Source: Certhia americana (Eukaryota > Chordata > Aves > Passeriformes > Certhiidae). Taken from it: a DNA stretch of 64,000 bases. The notes beneath the pieces were generated by a model that did not search any database, was not told the origin of the DNA, and was given only the letters and a program-made list of their open reading frames with translations. This document shows positions 34,786 through 48,200 of the stretch, in pieces. The stretch spans positions 84,007,034-84,071,033 of the forward strand of contig CM031858.1 of assembly GCA_018697195.1 (NCBI GenBank), written 5' to 3'. Both the position numbers and the translations under genes were made by a program. Within the stretch, counting starts at the first letter, position 1. Every line of letters begins with the position of its first letter.

Positions 34786-35004
34786 AGGCTGGGCATTAGG
34801 AGGAATTTCTCCATAGAAAGGGTGATTAGACATTGGAAGGAGCTGCCTGGGGAGGTGGTGGAGTCACTGTCTCTGGAGGTATTTAAGGAAAGACTGGATG
34901 AGGCATTTGGTGCCATGTTCTGCTTGACATCGTAGCATTAAGTCATACGTGGGACTTGATGATCTCCGAGGTCTTTTCCAACTTAACTGATTCTGTAGTT
35001 CTGT
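34786..35004 (+). mobile_element. CR1 LINE, ORF2 C-terminus plus 3' UTR and tail
   Basis: From 34786 the plus strand reads '[20 protein letters not shown]' and then '[20 protein letters not shown]', in frame to a TAG near 34936. This is the CR1-type ORF2 end, which carries the 'HW..LP.EVV.S.SLE.FK.RLD' signature. It is followed by 'gggacttgatgatctccgag' and 'gtcttttccaac', and then 'tgattctgtagttctgt', the CR1 3' terminus. Roughly 50 codons remain undisturbed, so this is a comparatively young but 5'-truncated and inactive copy. Confidence 0.93.
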
Positions 35005-38000
35005 AAAATACCAGTACTGAATCTTGTAGTCAGAGAGCCCTTATATCTGCAGTGGAAATCATCTTTCATTCAGGTGCACTGGGGAATGTGGCCCTCATTA
35101 TAGCAAAATACAGGCACCCAGTATCACACAAGAATCATACATGTCTATATAATTTCAGCATCATGTCATGTGAATTCCTGCTGCCCAACTGAGCATGAAT
35201 ATCTCTGGGAAACACCAGTGCCTGTACCATATGATAGAACAGAGACCAACGGGCACACAGGAATAGGGAACAAGAGGGAGAAGACTATACCCTGGATGCA
35301 AAAGGTAAAAAGACTTGATGTGGCCAATATATTATGGGATATGTATCCATGCTCTAGAGGTTGATTAAAAGAACAATATTTTTGAGGCATAATGTGTCAC
35401 AGCAAAGCAAGGATCACATTTAAAGACAAAACCGCTGGTACAGAACAGAGCTGATGTGGCCCAGTTAAATCCATGCTGTGACAGACATGGGACTCTTTTC
35501 ATTTAGCAGGTAACATTCACATACAGGCATCCTTCCAGGCTATGTAATGCTGCATCAGCATGTTCAGTGTTATTTACACCCCGAGAAAGTAAGTAAATTG
35601 TCTTCCATGGATAACAAAAATCCCACTCTTCCTTTCTCCTTGAGAAATACAGAAGTCAGTAAAGGTAAACCAACATCATAAATCCCATTATTTGTATTAT
35701 AAGGGTTCCCAGGAATTCTGGTTGCATGACAAAAAGTCATTGCACTGGTCAAACACTGGAAAACATTTAATTAGCTTATACAGCTATTAGTTGTCCTTCA
35801 TTTTACTAGGTGCACCCCCTCATAGAATACCCCATAATTGAACTTGCCCTTGAATACAATCACAAGAAGTCAAGGTGTTCTCGCTTTCTCTGACAGAAGC
35901 ATTTTGCAACAGCCACAGCAACACAGATTCACACTCACACTGTGAACACTAGAGTCTGCATTGCACAGAACTTTGACTGTATGATGACACTGGCATTGCT
36001 GTATCTGTCCAATCAGTCTCTGCTGTGTATGAGTCCTAAGGACTACTGATAACAACAGGATTGGCTGGGACACCTTGGGTAAGCAGGCCACTAACATTTT
36101 AATTGCAGGTAGTCATGGCAGGCAAAGACTGTGAATTCTTGAGGACTGCTATCATCACATTCAGTCTTAAGAAATTCTCCTACTTGGCATACACTCCCTT
36201 TCATGAGCTTGCAAAGCTAAATGATAAAGCAATTTAAGTTACTTCTCTTAGGTCAGTTCCTCCCGATTAGAAAACTATATCAGAATTGCATTCCTCAGGT
36301 AGTCTGCTGCCATATTCTAATTTCCAGCTTAAATATATTCACAACCAATCTTATTTCCTTCCTGACACCATTTGTCTGTCATGTCTATTTGTGACTCAGT
36401 CCTTATTTATGACTCACCGGTGTAAAAGATAAGATTTGTGGTTTAGTGAGTGGCCTAATTGCCCAAGCAATGATTATATTAGAAATCCTCTAAGGGAACA
36501 TGTAAGTGCCCTTCTTAAAGTGCAATTAATGAAATATATTTACATGTAAACAACCATAAATAAAAATTTTAAAATGTACTTGATCAGGAATTTTCTGGAT
36601 AAATATTTATGCTGTGTTTACTAATCACCACATCAATTTTCATCCTGATCCTCTTGTTCAACATGTGTACAAAGAAAAAGGCAAGGTGTTGTGGATTATA
36701 TGATGACGCTACCCTTCTCTGTTTCCTTAGCCTCCAGCTGTGGGAGTGACCAGCTTTCATGATGTCAGTGCTGGGCTGTGGTTCATGTGAGCTTGATGCA
36801 GACGATGGTATGTGGGCAACTTGGCAGAACAGGTGGAACAAACGGCAAAAGTTATCTTGGTCACCCATCTGAGGGAGCATGTTCTGGCTTTGGTTCATCA
36901 GCTCTGCGCCATAAAGAACTGTCTGGAATTTCAGCTGCCTGTGGATGTTGGGATAACAGAGGTGGACAGCAACTGTTTTCAAAATGTGCTTAGATCTCAC
37001 TTCTGCAACACTCTAATCATGGTTGGATTGAAGATTTTGCAAGAGCAGAATTAAAAGTTCATATAAACTGCTTGGAGAAGGCCCAGGAGCACTTATCCAT
37101 TACTGGTAATTGTTCATTTTATTATTCTTGCAGTACAATCTAGAGACTTCAGTAACAGAGGATCTTCATTGTCCTCAGCACCATAAGAAGCCAAAACAAA
37201 AGGCCAATCTTTTTCTACATTTGGTGGAGAATTAGCAAACATTTTCTTGGAAGATGTTATTCTTTTCTGATGGCAGTCTATCAAATCCCAGTTTCAGCTC
37301 TACTATGCACCATCTATTCCATGAGTGACTCCAACCTTAGGTAGCACAGATCAAACACAGTGCTGTGTCAGTCACCCAAACCATGCTGATTTATGCTCGC
37401 TGCGTCACTTCAGCGAGGACAATGATGTTACACCAACGTGACACCAGTGCATGATCTGGCTCTCAGACCCTGTCAGTGCCATTTAGTACCACTCTTCTGT
37501 TTCTGCTGCTTCCTCAGTGCAGGGAGATTGTTCTGGCTGACTGCAACCAGGAGCCAGGTGCAACTCAGCTCCTTTCCTGCACCCACCCTCCCCAGCTCAT
37601 TAGATCCCAGAGGAACCGGGGATGTGGGAGGGGAGAAGATCCGGCCCTTTAGAGGTGGTTCCATTTATAAATATTGACTTTAATGCTAATTTCATGTAGT
37701 TGCTTGTAAAAGTCTTTTAGGCTGAAGCAGAAGGCACACTGCAGATGGCAAGGATATTTTTCACAGTTTTTATGGTGGATAACAATATACTTGACATTTT
37801 GCTCATTAAATGTGAGCCCTGGTATGTGAGTAAACATGCTAGGCATCTGCGCTCTAAAATTACCAGTGTGAAAAGCAACAACTCAAATGTTTCAGTCAAT
37901 AAATGTACAGCACAGAAGCAACATTCAGCAACTTTCTGAGTGCTGTGTGCAAGGCGAGGACTGAGTTTGCAGTATTACATGGAACACTCTAGAACCAACA

Positions 38001-41000
38001 AGGAAGAAATAACATATTGCTTTACAGTCCATATTTTTGAGGGAGAGGATTACATCCAAAAATCTCTAAAGTCAACGTAAACACGTGGTAGACCATACCC
38101 ATCAATTTGCGTTTCTAGGGGAAATAACATGTGCCTTGACAAGCAGCAAAACTACATCAGAAAGAAAGGAATGGAGACAGAATGAACTGAAAAGGTGGAA
38201 GAGATAGTCTGTGGAGGAAAAGGCAGTTTGCCATTGCTTAGAACAGTAGACTGGGACAGTCTACAGGATAAGAAGGAGCAGAAGGACAGATGTGTGGTGC
38301 AGTGTGAGTGGTCATGATGAGTGACTGACCGTGAGGAGATCAAACAGAACAGGTGCCACAGAACTACCACGGACACTTTTCTGCTGACCATTTCTGGGTT
38401 TTCACACATTCTTAAAGAAATGAACAAGAGAAAGGATGAAAACTCAGTTGGAAATAAAAGCTCAAAGGGTAAGATGGGTGTAGGATATTAATCTAGTATA
38501 CATGCTTTCTGCTTCCTTTTCAACATTTTGGAGATACTATCTTGAGACACCTGCAATTCTGATTGAACCAAAACACACCTGAGGAAAACAAAACTTAGCT
38601 TAGGACATCTTGTGATGTTCATGACTCCAGGCTCCTCCAGAAACCAATACCATGAAAAAAGTTAAAGTTTAAAAATAAAAGATAGCTAGATTGATGTAAG
38701 CAGAAGACTTGTGTCTCATAGTTTTACTCATGGATTTAGCATGTGTTTTGGCATATTTCTTTTTGAGAGGACAAACCATTTGTTACTTAAATCTGTATGA
38801 TGAAAATGGGTATGAAGAAAGTGAGACTTGCCATATGAAATGATGATTTATTTAAAAAAAGACCAGGAGGATTAAGGTAATGCTGACTTCTTCATTATTC
38901 TCTATCTCTCACAGCAGTGTTGGCCTATAAACATGGGGTTTTTATTTCACAATATAAACAGATGTCATCTCCCTTTTCTCACTCCTTTATCTTTCCTCAT
39001 GTCTCCCAATTAAATCTACCTTCGTTCCAGTGTTAAATTCATATTTTCTTTGACAGCTACTGTTCAAGTCATGTCTCATTTCTCCCTCCAAATTAAACTC
39101 CTTGAAACTTTTGTTACCTGAAGGGAGTCAGCTCTTTGGTATATCATGTCATGATGTTAGAGACACTATTAATAAGAAAAGATTTTAAAATCAACTTGAA
39201 ATGGGAACTCTGACATGAACTTGGCTACACTACTTACTGCAGTAGAGGGCTCTGCAAACTGAAGCAGTGGAAGAAACTCCTGTTAATATAAGTGGAAATG
39301 AGGCTAGATCTGTAATTGACCAAACTAAAAGAGATTGGACGGATTTTACTCAAAAAGAAGGTAAGTATTCAAAACCTTTCACCATTAGATCCATCTAGCC
39401 ATCTAATCTAAGAATCCTCATGCTGAAACCACATTTCTGCAGTTCTTTTTCCAATAGTTACAGGCAATCAAAACTTGAAGGAAAGAAACAGCAAACAACC
39501 AAATCCTGAATGTGTGTCAGAAGATTTTGAGTAAGTGGCAATCTCACACATCACACTTAGCAAAATCAGAAAAATTACTGAAATCACAGAATGGAGTAAG
39601 TTAATTTGCATAGCAAACTGTACATTGGACATCTTCCTGATATTTGAATTTATCCCTAAAACATCTTCATCTCTTTTTTTAAGCACTTAATTCTCAGAAC
39701 TAGTCCCCAATTCTTTTATATCCACCACCAAAGCTAAGAGGATTAACTGTAGTTACAAAGTGTCCAGAAGTTACTGTGACAGCTAGGTATATAATTTATA
39801 GTGGAAGAATTAAATATGCAGGAATATCTGTCTGGTCAGATTATTTCTGAAGGTTTAATATCAGATCTGATGGAGCAATGGCCACCAAACCAGATTAGCG
39901 CACTATATAAATGTCTACATCAAGGAGTATAAAGTCTTAGAACCTGGTATCAGCTTCTTGAAAGGGGTGTGTGACCAACAGTAATAAATAGGGGAAAAAA
40001 AAAGGATGAGGGGAGCCAATACGTAAAATTGAAATGTTTCATTAAACAGCCCTCAACACTGAACTGAAACCCACTAATTAAGTACATTAATTCAGGCATA
40101 CGTTTTTCTTAGGAGAAATTATGGTAATTTCTGATGTTTCTTCATGAAGTAGTGTGAATTTGCAAGTAGTGTGAAGTGAATCTCTGAAGATCCTACCTAA
40201 ATTAATCAAATTGAAAGAAAATAGTTTTCCTTGCTTGTCCTCATTTGCTTCAGGACCTATCAGGTAGGTCCCACAGAAATCCTAAATCCTAACTCTCCTA
40301 GTTCAGTTATCATACAATTTTGAACCAGGACTAACACGTCTTCTGTTTTGTGTTAAGTATCCAGTTTAGGCAGCTGAAGCAAGGGAATTTGGGGAATGGA
40401 AGAAATATGTAATTGGTCCCCTATTTGTAAATACACTACTGCTGTTTCACTGTGCTCTTGGAATAGCTCTGGAAGGCAGGACGTGCTTGGCAAGGTAGTG
40501 GATGTTATGAGGAAGGGTGACAGAATCTAGAATTTGCATATGCTGTTATATTTTCCTAGAAATGCTGATAATCATTTTTTTTGTGATTGATCTGTTCCAC
40601 TTCTAAATGCTCTCAGACTGTAAGTCCTTATTCAGCAGGGAATTAGTAAGATCCCATGCTCAATATTAATATACTCGTTAGCTGACACCAGGGAACTCAG
40701 AGCATGAGATGTTTATTCTAGACAGATAGCAGTGAGATGTTTCCTATGATTTCTAACAAAGAGACTTGACATGGTATAGATTCTATAATTTAGAAGAAAC
40801 TGATTAGAAAGCTGTGGCATCTGCTCTGTCTTTCTTAAAAAGATACTTGGCAGAACTGCGGAGGTTTTTCCAATTATTGAAAAATGGACATGTTACTAAC
40901 CTGGCTTCCAAATCATGAATATTACTCACATGCTTAAGATCCTGAGACACCTCAGCAGCAAAATGTCAGTATTGCTGTGTTGTGTGCTGTGGCATAACAG

Positions 41001-41794
41001 CTTATCCAAATTAAAACCTCCTTTGTGATACAGCATTTCTGTCTGAGAACTCAGCATCTTGCTCAAGTTGCCTCATATAATACACAACCAAATCTCAGCT
41101 GATATAGGACTACCATTTACCAGCTTGCAACAAACCCACGGTATTGAAGATACCCTCACAAGACAACAGACATATGTTCTGGGTCAGGATTTCTGGTGTT
41201 AGTTACAATAATGTTGGAAGAAAGATAATGTGGCATCAGAATTAAACAGTGCAGTCATTCAGGGGTGGGCACCCATTCCTGCATGTAGCACGTATGTATT
41301 CTTTGCCCACATCAACACCACCATTCTGAATTGCTAAGGGGAAGAGGTTGTCTCTGGAGTTTTGCCTCACAAAACACATTCAGTGCTGATTTTCAAAAAT
41401 GCCTTCTTTTTCTCATTGGAGATGCTTTTCCATGGATGCAGTCAAGTGAGCAATATCAGCACATGGTGAGCCCAGAGGATGTGAAGAAAGAATGACTGGA
41501 ATATCTCTCTGGGACTGGTGGGACATCCATCTTACCATTGACTCAGGTAGGTATAAGGACTAGATATGCATCAGCTAGATGAATTTTTATAGGTAAGTGC
41601 AGTCTATCTATCATAGGAATTCATTTTCCTCTACATGGATGGAAAATGTCTTCAGAATTCCTGGACAGAATATCTCAAATTACCAATTCCTTGGCAGTAT
41701 TTGGTCTTGATACAAAGTGATCTAGTCCATTATTTTCAAAGTTTTTGAAGAGCGCGGTGCTGCAGGTCTGGTGGCACTCATCATCTGACTGGCT
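35005..41794. other. Gene-free AT-rich stretch (intron or intergenic)
   Basis: No gene or intact transposon was recognised over 6.8 kb. Overlapping opposite-strand frames at 36584-37000 (minus, 138 codons) and 36812-37054 (plus, 80 codons) match nothing I know. Very AT-rich sequence occurs at 36470-36580. Confidence 0.6.
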
Positions 41795-42245
41795 GGGCCT
41801 GTGAACATAGCAGAGGTGGCACAGGGTCAGACCAAGGCCACCAGTCCGGTGCCCTGCCTGGAGGGATGGCCAATATGTAGATGCTCCTGGAAAAGTATAG
41901 CAGCAGATCAAACACAAACTTGTGTTTTCTTCAGTAGTTCCCTGCTTTTCATGTTTTATGCCTCAGGGATTCCCTGCATGAGAGTTATCTTCTTTTAATT
42001 TAATGTATTTGCCAATCAGGTTTTGCACCCATACAATTTTTAAGCCTTCACAAAATGCTGTGATTAAACTAAGGAGCTGCTTATTATAAGTTGCATAATG
42101 TGGTATCTCTGTCTATTTTAAACCTGTTGCCTGCTGTTCTTTTTTGATATCCTCTGATCATTTTATCATAAAAGAAATCAGGTACTATTCCCTGTCCGCC
42201 TGTCCTCTGCTTTGTTACTAATCTCTTGGAAAAAAAGGTGGCCTT
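41795..42245 (-). mobile_element. Ancient CR1/L3-like LINE 3' fragment
   Basis: In plus orientation the fragment begins near 'cacagggtcagaccaaggcc' (41820). It continues through 'tggccaatatgtagatgctc' (41867) and 'aagccttcacaaaatgctgt' (42041), then 'ctattttaaacctgttgcct' (42113) and 'cattttatcat' with 'actattccctgtcc' (42160-42200). These blocks follow, in order, the complement of the old amniote CR1 3' region (3' untranslated part first, then the C-terminal coding part). Identity is low and there is no frame. It is one of the more diverged elements here and is likely shared with other reptiles. Confidence 0.75.
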
Positions 42246-45200
42246 TGTGGGATGGATGTTAGCTCTGTTATACTGCAGCCTCATTCAGGCCTTCCTGCAC
42301 TGCTTGAAACATTTTGCACCAGGCTGCCTGTGATGAGAGGAACCTCTTATCTATCTGCACTCTTTCCTCACAGCTACTTCTTAATTTTACATGCTGTGAG
42401 AAGATAATCTTTCTAAAGAGATGGAGCCAGAGCAAGCATCCTGGGAAAAGAGAAGAGGGTAGGAAGGAAGAAGAGAGCAAATTTCACAAATCACTCCAGA
42501 AATGGGTAAATCTTAGCAAAAAATTCCACTTAGGGGCTTTCTATATGGAAAAGGGAAGATGGAGGAAATGCAGCAGCTCCTTTTCCTCAACTGAGACCCA
42601 CAGCTGTAGAAAGAGGCATTTCAAAAGCATCAGAGTTTATCAGGTCCTGACACAGACTCTGACTGCTGCTGTGCTAAAGAGGGAGTCTGGAATAGGTATC
42701 CAGGGAAAGCACTACAAGATCTGTGCCATGCAGAGAAACAGAGAACATCCAGGGATGAAAACAAGGGCAAGAGCATCCACACAGATTCACCTTGAGGTCT
42801 GCGCTGTGAAAGGAATTACAAATCAAAGAAGGATGTGGGTTAAGGCATATCTCTGGATGTATTTGCTCTCTTTTTGGAAGTAACCATCACTCAGAGCAGA
42901 AAGGAGCCTTTCACTGCAGGACCTGCTGGGTCTACACCAACCCAGCTCCATGCCAAAGCAAACATTATTCCAGCAGGCCCCTCCGTGCTACGTGAGGAGT
43001 ACAGTTTCAAACCTCCCCTGCTTCAACCACTTTGGGCACTAAATGTGAAAATGCAGACCAGCTTCTCAGCTAGTTGAGACTGGCTCAGCTCCTTCAAAAT
43101 CAGTGGAGTTCCATTGCCACCATCTAATTGGGGTTTTGGCCCAATATTTCTATAAGAAGGCAAGTTGTGAATGTTTTTCAACCCATTGCAGATGTTCCTC
43201 TCTTTTGCCCTTGTTTTCTCCCCTCTTTCCCTTTCCCTGCTGCAGCCATCTCCCCCTGTCTCCTGAGCTACCAGAGCTCACATAGAGGGCATTGTTAGTT
43301 ACAATTTACAGGGGGTGGAAAGCATTAAATCATGGGTTAGGAAAATAAAGTTCTTACCCTGCAGCAATCAGAGGCAAGCAATACTTCACCATCGAAACAC
43401 GGCATGTGCAATGGTGCATTTTAACTGGATTCCAGGGCACAGAAATATTTGTAGCTCTCGATCCTAAATTATACTCACATCCAATATCTCGGATTTTCAT
43501 ATTACTCAAACATAAAACTGTCACCATGTACATTTGGGGCTTAAATTATGTAGAGATGATATTTTATTGCATAGAATTTGTTTGCATCTCTGTGGAAACC
43601 TGGCAGCTATCCCACTGCTGAAGTCCAAAGGGGCAGTGACAATTTAGGAAGAAGCTGAGAAACAATCCGAGAAAACAAGCTACATATGTTTCGTTTTCTA
43701 ATTGCTTTTTTTATTTTAATATTGGAGGGAAAAAATTGTGGAAGAAAGCATGATTAAATAAAACCTGACCTTGAGTAATTTGAATGATAGACCAAGCAGC
43801 AGCATAGTATATTTTCACAGGAATTGACCTTCAGCCTGTTTAGGTTCCTGCTTGGGGTAGAGTTAACTCACGTACAGGATTGCATAAGCTACCTGTAAGT
43901 GGTAGCACTTCAGCCTGGGGGAAAAAAGCCTAGTTGTCAATTCTGTGCAGCCACAGAGCAGGTAAAGACAGGTAGGTGTGATGCCCTGGGATTTTGGTAA
44001 GCCGGGAAAGGGCTGCAGATGCTTAGGACTTGACTATGATTTCTCCTCCTATGCACTGCAGAAGCGTGTGCACCTGCATGTGCAGTCACAATATCTCCTT
44101 AGCCCACTTGGTTTGGAAGGAGTGGTGCTCACAGCAAGAGATTAGGTGAAAGGTAGTGGGAGCAGACCCTTTCTGACCACTCCAGGTGGCACAGCAGCCA
44201 AAAGAAGATGAGCTCAAACACCTTTCCCTTGGAATAACGGGCCAGTAGGGAATAATGAATTGCATCCCCCAAAGGTGACCATCCCCTTACCTCACCTCCA
44301 TGAAGAGCACTGCTATTTTTTCGCACACGGCAGAATCCAACCGGTGAAGATGTTCTCCAGCCATCCAGGAGGCAAACTTACTGCCTGTGCCTGGGAGATG
44401 TGTGCTGGGACCACATGGATTTCACTTCTATATTCTGTATGAGATGGCATATCATGCCCAGTGTGAAATTTGGTGGGAAATGACTCTGCATGAGGGGTCT
44501 TGTGTTTAGCTTGTTGAGGTGTGTCTGTGTGTCTTAAACTCTGGGAGAAGGAGAAAGAATTAAATAATGCATTAATTTTTTTAAATGAAGGAAAATAATT
44601 AGGTACTTCATTATGACTGGACTTAGATAAAATAATAATAAAAAAAAAGGAAAACAAATGAGAAAAATAATGTATAAACAGCTCTCAACAACATTTCCTC
44701 CAGAGCAATAGAAAATTTTGTTAGCTGATGTTAATTTTCATGCTTCTGTGGGAGAAGTGAAAAAGGCATGCTGAAAGTGATATTTTTGAGATACCACTAA
44801 TAAAAATGCAGCATAAAAGTGGCACCTTAATTCTGTGTTCCTGCTGGAGAACACACTTTTTTGGCTCAGGTTTTTCCTGTCTCTGCACACTGCACATAGT
44901 TATGACCAAATCTGCACACTAAATGCTGATGCCAGCATGGCCAGCCTTTATCAAGACCAATTGGGTTCCCAAACTATATTTCTTGCAACCAAGTTACTCT
45001 AGCAGGTATCCAGTTTCTTTTTCTTGCTCTCACTTCTGGTTTTGGGTGGACCACAGATAAGGAACTGCCCTGCTGGCATCCTCATGGGTTAAAAATGGAA
45101 AGGGTAACAGGCAACCTGCCTGGAAATTCTGTATGTGCTGCTCTGGGGCACTCTGTCTGTGGTACCCATTAGTATTCCCTGGGTGAGGTTGTGTGAAATG

Positions 45201-48200
45201 GAAGCCCATCCCAGGTAACTCTTCTGCTATCCCCTGTCCTGCACATTTGGGACTAGCCATTAAGACAGCACACTGCCTGGCAGCAGTTGTCCATGTCTTG
45301 TGTGGTGCTTATCTCAGTCAGCTCCTATTTCTGCACACATTGTGTCTGGAAAAGGGTAGGCAAGACAGCACATCCTGGGCAGCTAGGGTGGAGCACAAGG
45401 AAGGTAGCCTGTGCTAATGAATGTCTCCAAAATGCAGGTGGAGTATTTTAAGCATGTGTTTACTGAGCCTGCTTCATACTCTCTGTATAAGTAGTTCTCT
45501 CCCAGGGCAACTGCAGGCATTTCTCCTCTTATGGACTGCCCATACTTCTGCATTCAGCCATAGTCTCCTCAGATGTCATTCTGAAGAGATTTTCCTTCTC
45601 CCACCAACATCCCACCAACTTCCCACCCTTATGTGCATTCATACTTAGCATGTCCTTGCTCCCCACAATTTCTATTTTGAGGATGAAAGACTCACCTGCC
45701 CCACCCCCATCTTCAAGTTGGGGTTTTGAGGGGACAAGAGAGTACCTGAGCTTCCCTCCCTCTCTTTGCAGCCTAAAAGACCAGCACTGGGTACAGCAAA
45801 TCCTCCTGCCCCTGGTACTAATGTGCACCTTCTCCCTAGTGGAAAACCCTACTCTCATTGAAGAATAAGAGCGTTTCCATGTCTGCTGCTCTGTGCTTCC
45901 CTTGCTTCTCCCCAGAACTAGTGTAACTGTGGGGGAGGGAGGCACAGAAAAAGCACTCCCTTCTACGCAGAGGATTTGCAGGCACTTCATGCTTTTATTA
46001 TATAAAATTTTACGAGTGGATTTGCAAATACTGAGTACAGTTATCATAGGTGGAAAGACACAAGAAGAAGAGCCCTGAGCCAGGCATATATCAGGGTAAG
46101 AGAGGAAGGGGGAAGAAACATATGCAAATCCACTAAACAACCTGTATTATCTTCCATTGATATTTGTACGTAGAGCACATATATTTGTGAAGCGTGAAAC
46201 CCCTGTAAAGAAATGGTCTCAGAAAGTTGTCTCCAGATGCCTATTTATTTTTTTAAAGAGAGTACATAGCTATAAAACTCTCCAGCCAATTTTTTTATTA
46301 TTATTTTGTTAGACTGCCTGAGCATTCCTTTGCAAAATGAGCTAATAAAGCTAGGAAAACTGATGACACTGGTGCTTGGACAGCTATCAGAGGAAAAGAA
46401 TAAAGTATTAGTGTAGGGAGAGAACTGAAACATTTCCAGAACTCCATTAACAGAATGAGAACTGTTTTCAGAGAAGATGAGCTTCTATATTAGGAAAGCT
46501 TTACTTATTTCCTCTGAGATTCTGCCAGTCCCATGGGAGAAAGAAAAGGCAGTGGTGGGGGTAGGAAGAGAAGAGCAGCAAATAGATAGGAATTGAGAGG
46601 ATTATGTAGAGAAAAATATCTTGCCACATTTTATGCAGGATAAAAAGGGTATCCTGTCTGAGCATAAAAGCTTTCTTTGAGCAGCACCTGTCATACAGTT
46701 TTCCTGCATCTTTCCAGGATGGGACCAGATGGGAGAAAACAGCTTTCATCCTTTGAATCAGTGGTGCACACTGAGCACAGAGGGATCACACCACCAACCT
46801 CCACACACTGACACTGCATTGCGAGCATGGCAGCAGGAAAGTGAAGCTGCAAAGAAAGTGCACCCACGTCCACTCCCCCTAAACACACACCCAGAGAGGG
46901 GGCAGGATAAAAAGAGGTTAGAGGAGAAGTGTCCTTTTGTACAGCTGAGGTGTAGGAGCAGGAACTGCTGGAAGCTAAAGTGACAGCAGCAATTAAAGAG
47001 AAGAACAACCAACATCTGTTTATAAGATGTGCTGCTGCAAGTGAGATGTGTTTACAATAGCTGAAAGAGATTAGAAGAAAAATTCTAGTCCTCTCCACTT
47101 ACTCAATACATTTGACAGCTCTCTTGATATTTTAAGTTTTATTGTCTTTACTCTTTAGCTAGTCAGTTCTCCTTGTTTGTGCAAGTCCTGCATGACAGTA
47201 TGTAAAAGAAAACAAAATTTAGAAAGAGAGCAAAATCTGATTGCAATGCCCTTTCCACAAAAAAAATGGATGGGCTGTCTATATTTTCTCTTTGAAGAGA
47301 AAAGGGATTTTAATTTCTAGTTGATGGCTTTTATGTGAGAAAGTAGATCCATGGCAAAGAAAAGCCTCTAACAAAAATAAAAGAGCCATGGTGTGAGAGG
47401 TGGAAACTATTTGCTGTAGTAATAGAGAAATCATAATTTGCTGAACGATCAAAGCCTGACATCCTAAGTGACTTCTTTCCACCACTGGTTCCTGTAAGCT
47501 CTTTCAGTCTCCACCACTTTCCTCTGTCTTGGTTAGGCAGCCTCATCAATGCATCCACCAGACATGGCTAAATGCGTGGCAGCCCCGACTGCTGGGAGTT
47601 TACACCTCATTCACATGGATGAAAGCCACCAGGAAAGCTACTCTGGTAGCTTTGCAATCATCACTTCAATAAATGGGGCAGAGGCAGGATAGAAGTGAGA
47701 TGCAATCAAAATGCAATATGAAGGATAACAGCTCGGCATTCAAAAAGTATCCCATTATGCTGCAAAACGGCACAAAACACACAGGGTCCTGCAAACCCAC
47801 AAGAGAGAATCACTCTGTGGTCAGCTGTGTGGGACAGGACATCCAGTGGCGAATTCCTACAGTGGATGCAACAGCAGGACTTGAGGATTAAACCATTGTT
47901 GCCCGAAACCTATGAGGTTCCAGACTTCTGATGAAGTGGCCAGACAGTCCCTATAATACCTCAGCTAATATTTGTAATACTGCTGCTTTTCAGCACATGT
48001 TCCTACCTCCCAATAATAAGAGTATTAATTAGCTCTCCATCCTGCCCAGGAAAGGCAACAAAGGAAAATGAGGGAGGAATGCAAATGCAACAGTAAAAGA
48101 ATTAGCAGAAAGAAAGTGGAATTTAATAAGTGGATTTAAATCTGTCCGTATTAAGGGTGACAAGGAGAAATGTATGCTACAGAAGTGTAAAAAAGCCTAT

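Noticed and set aside
42314..42883. 189-codon plus-strand frame as a gene
   Set aside because: It is adjacent to a CR1 remnant, has no domain or homology I recognise and shows no promoter or splice context.
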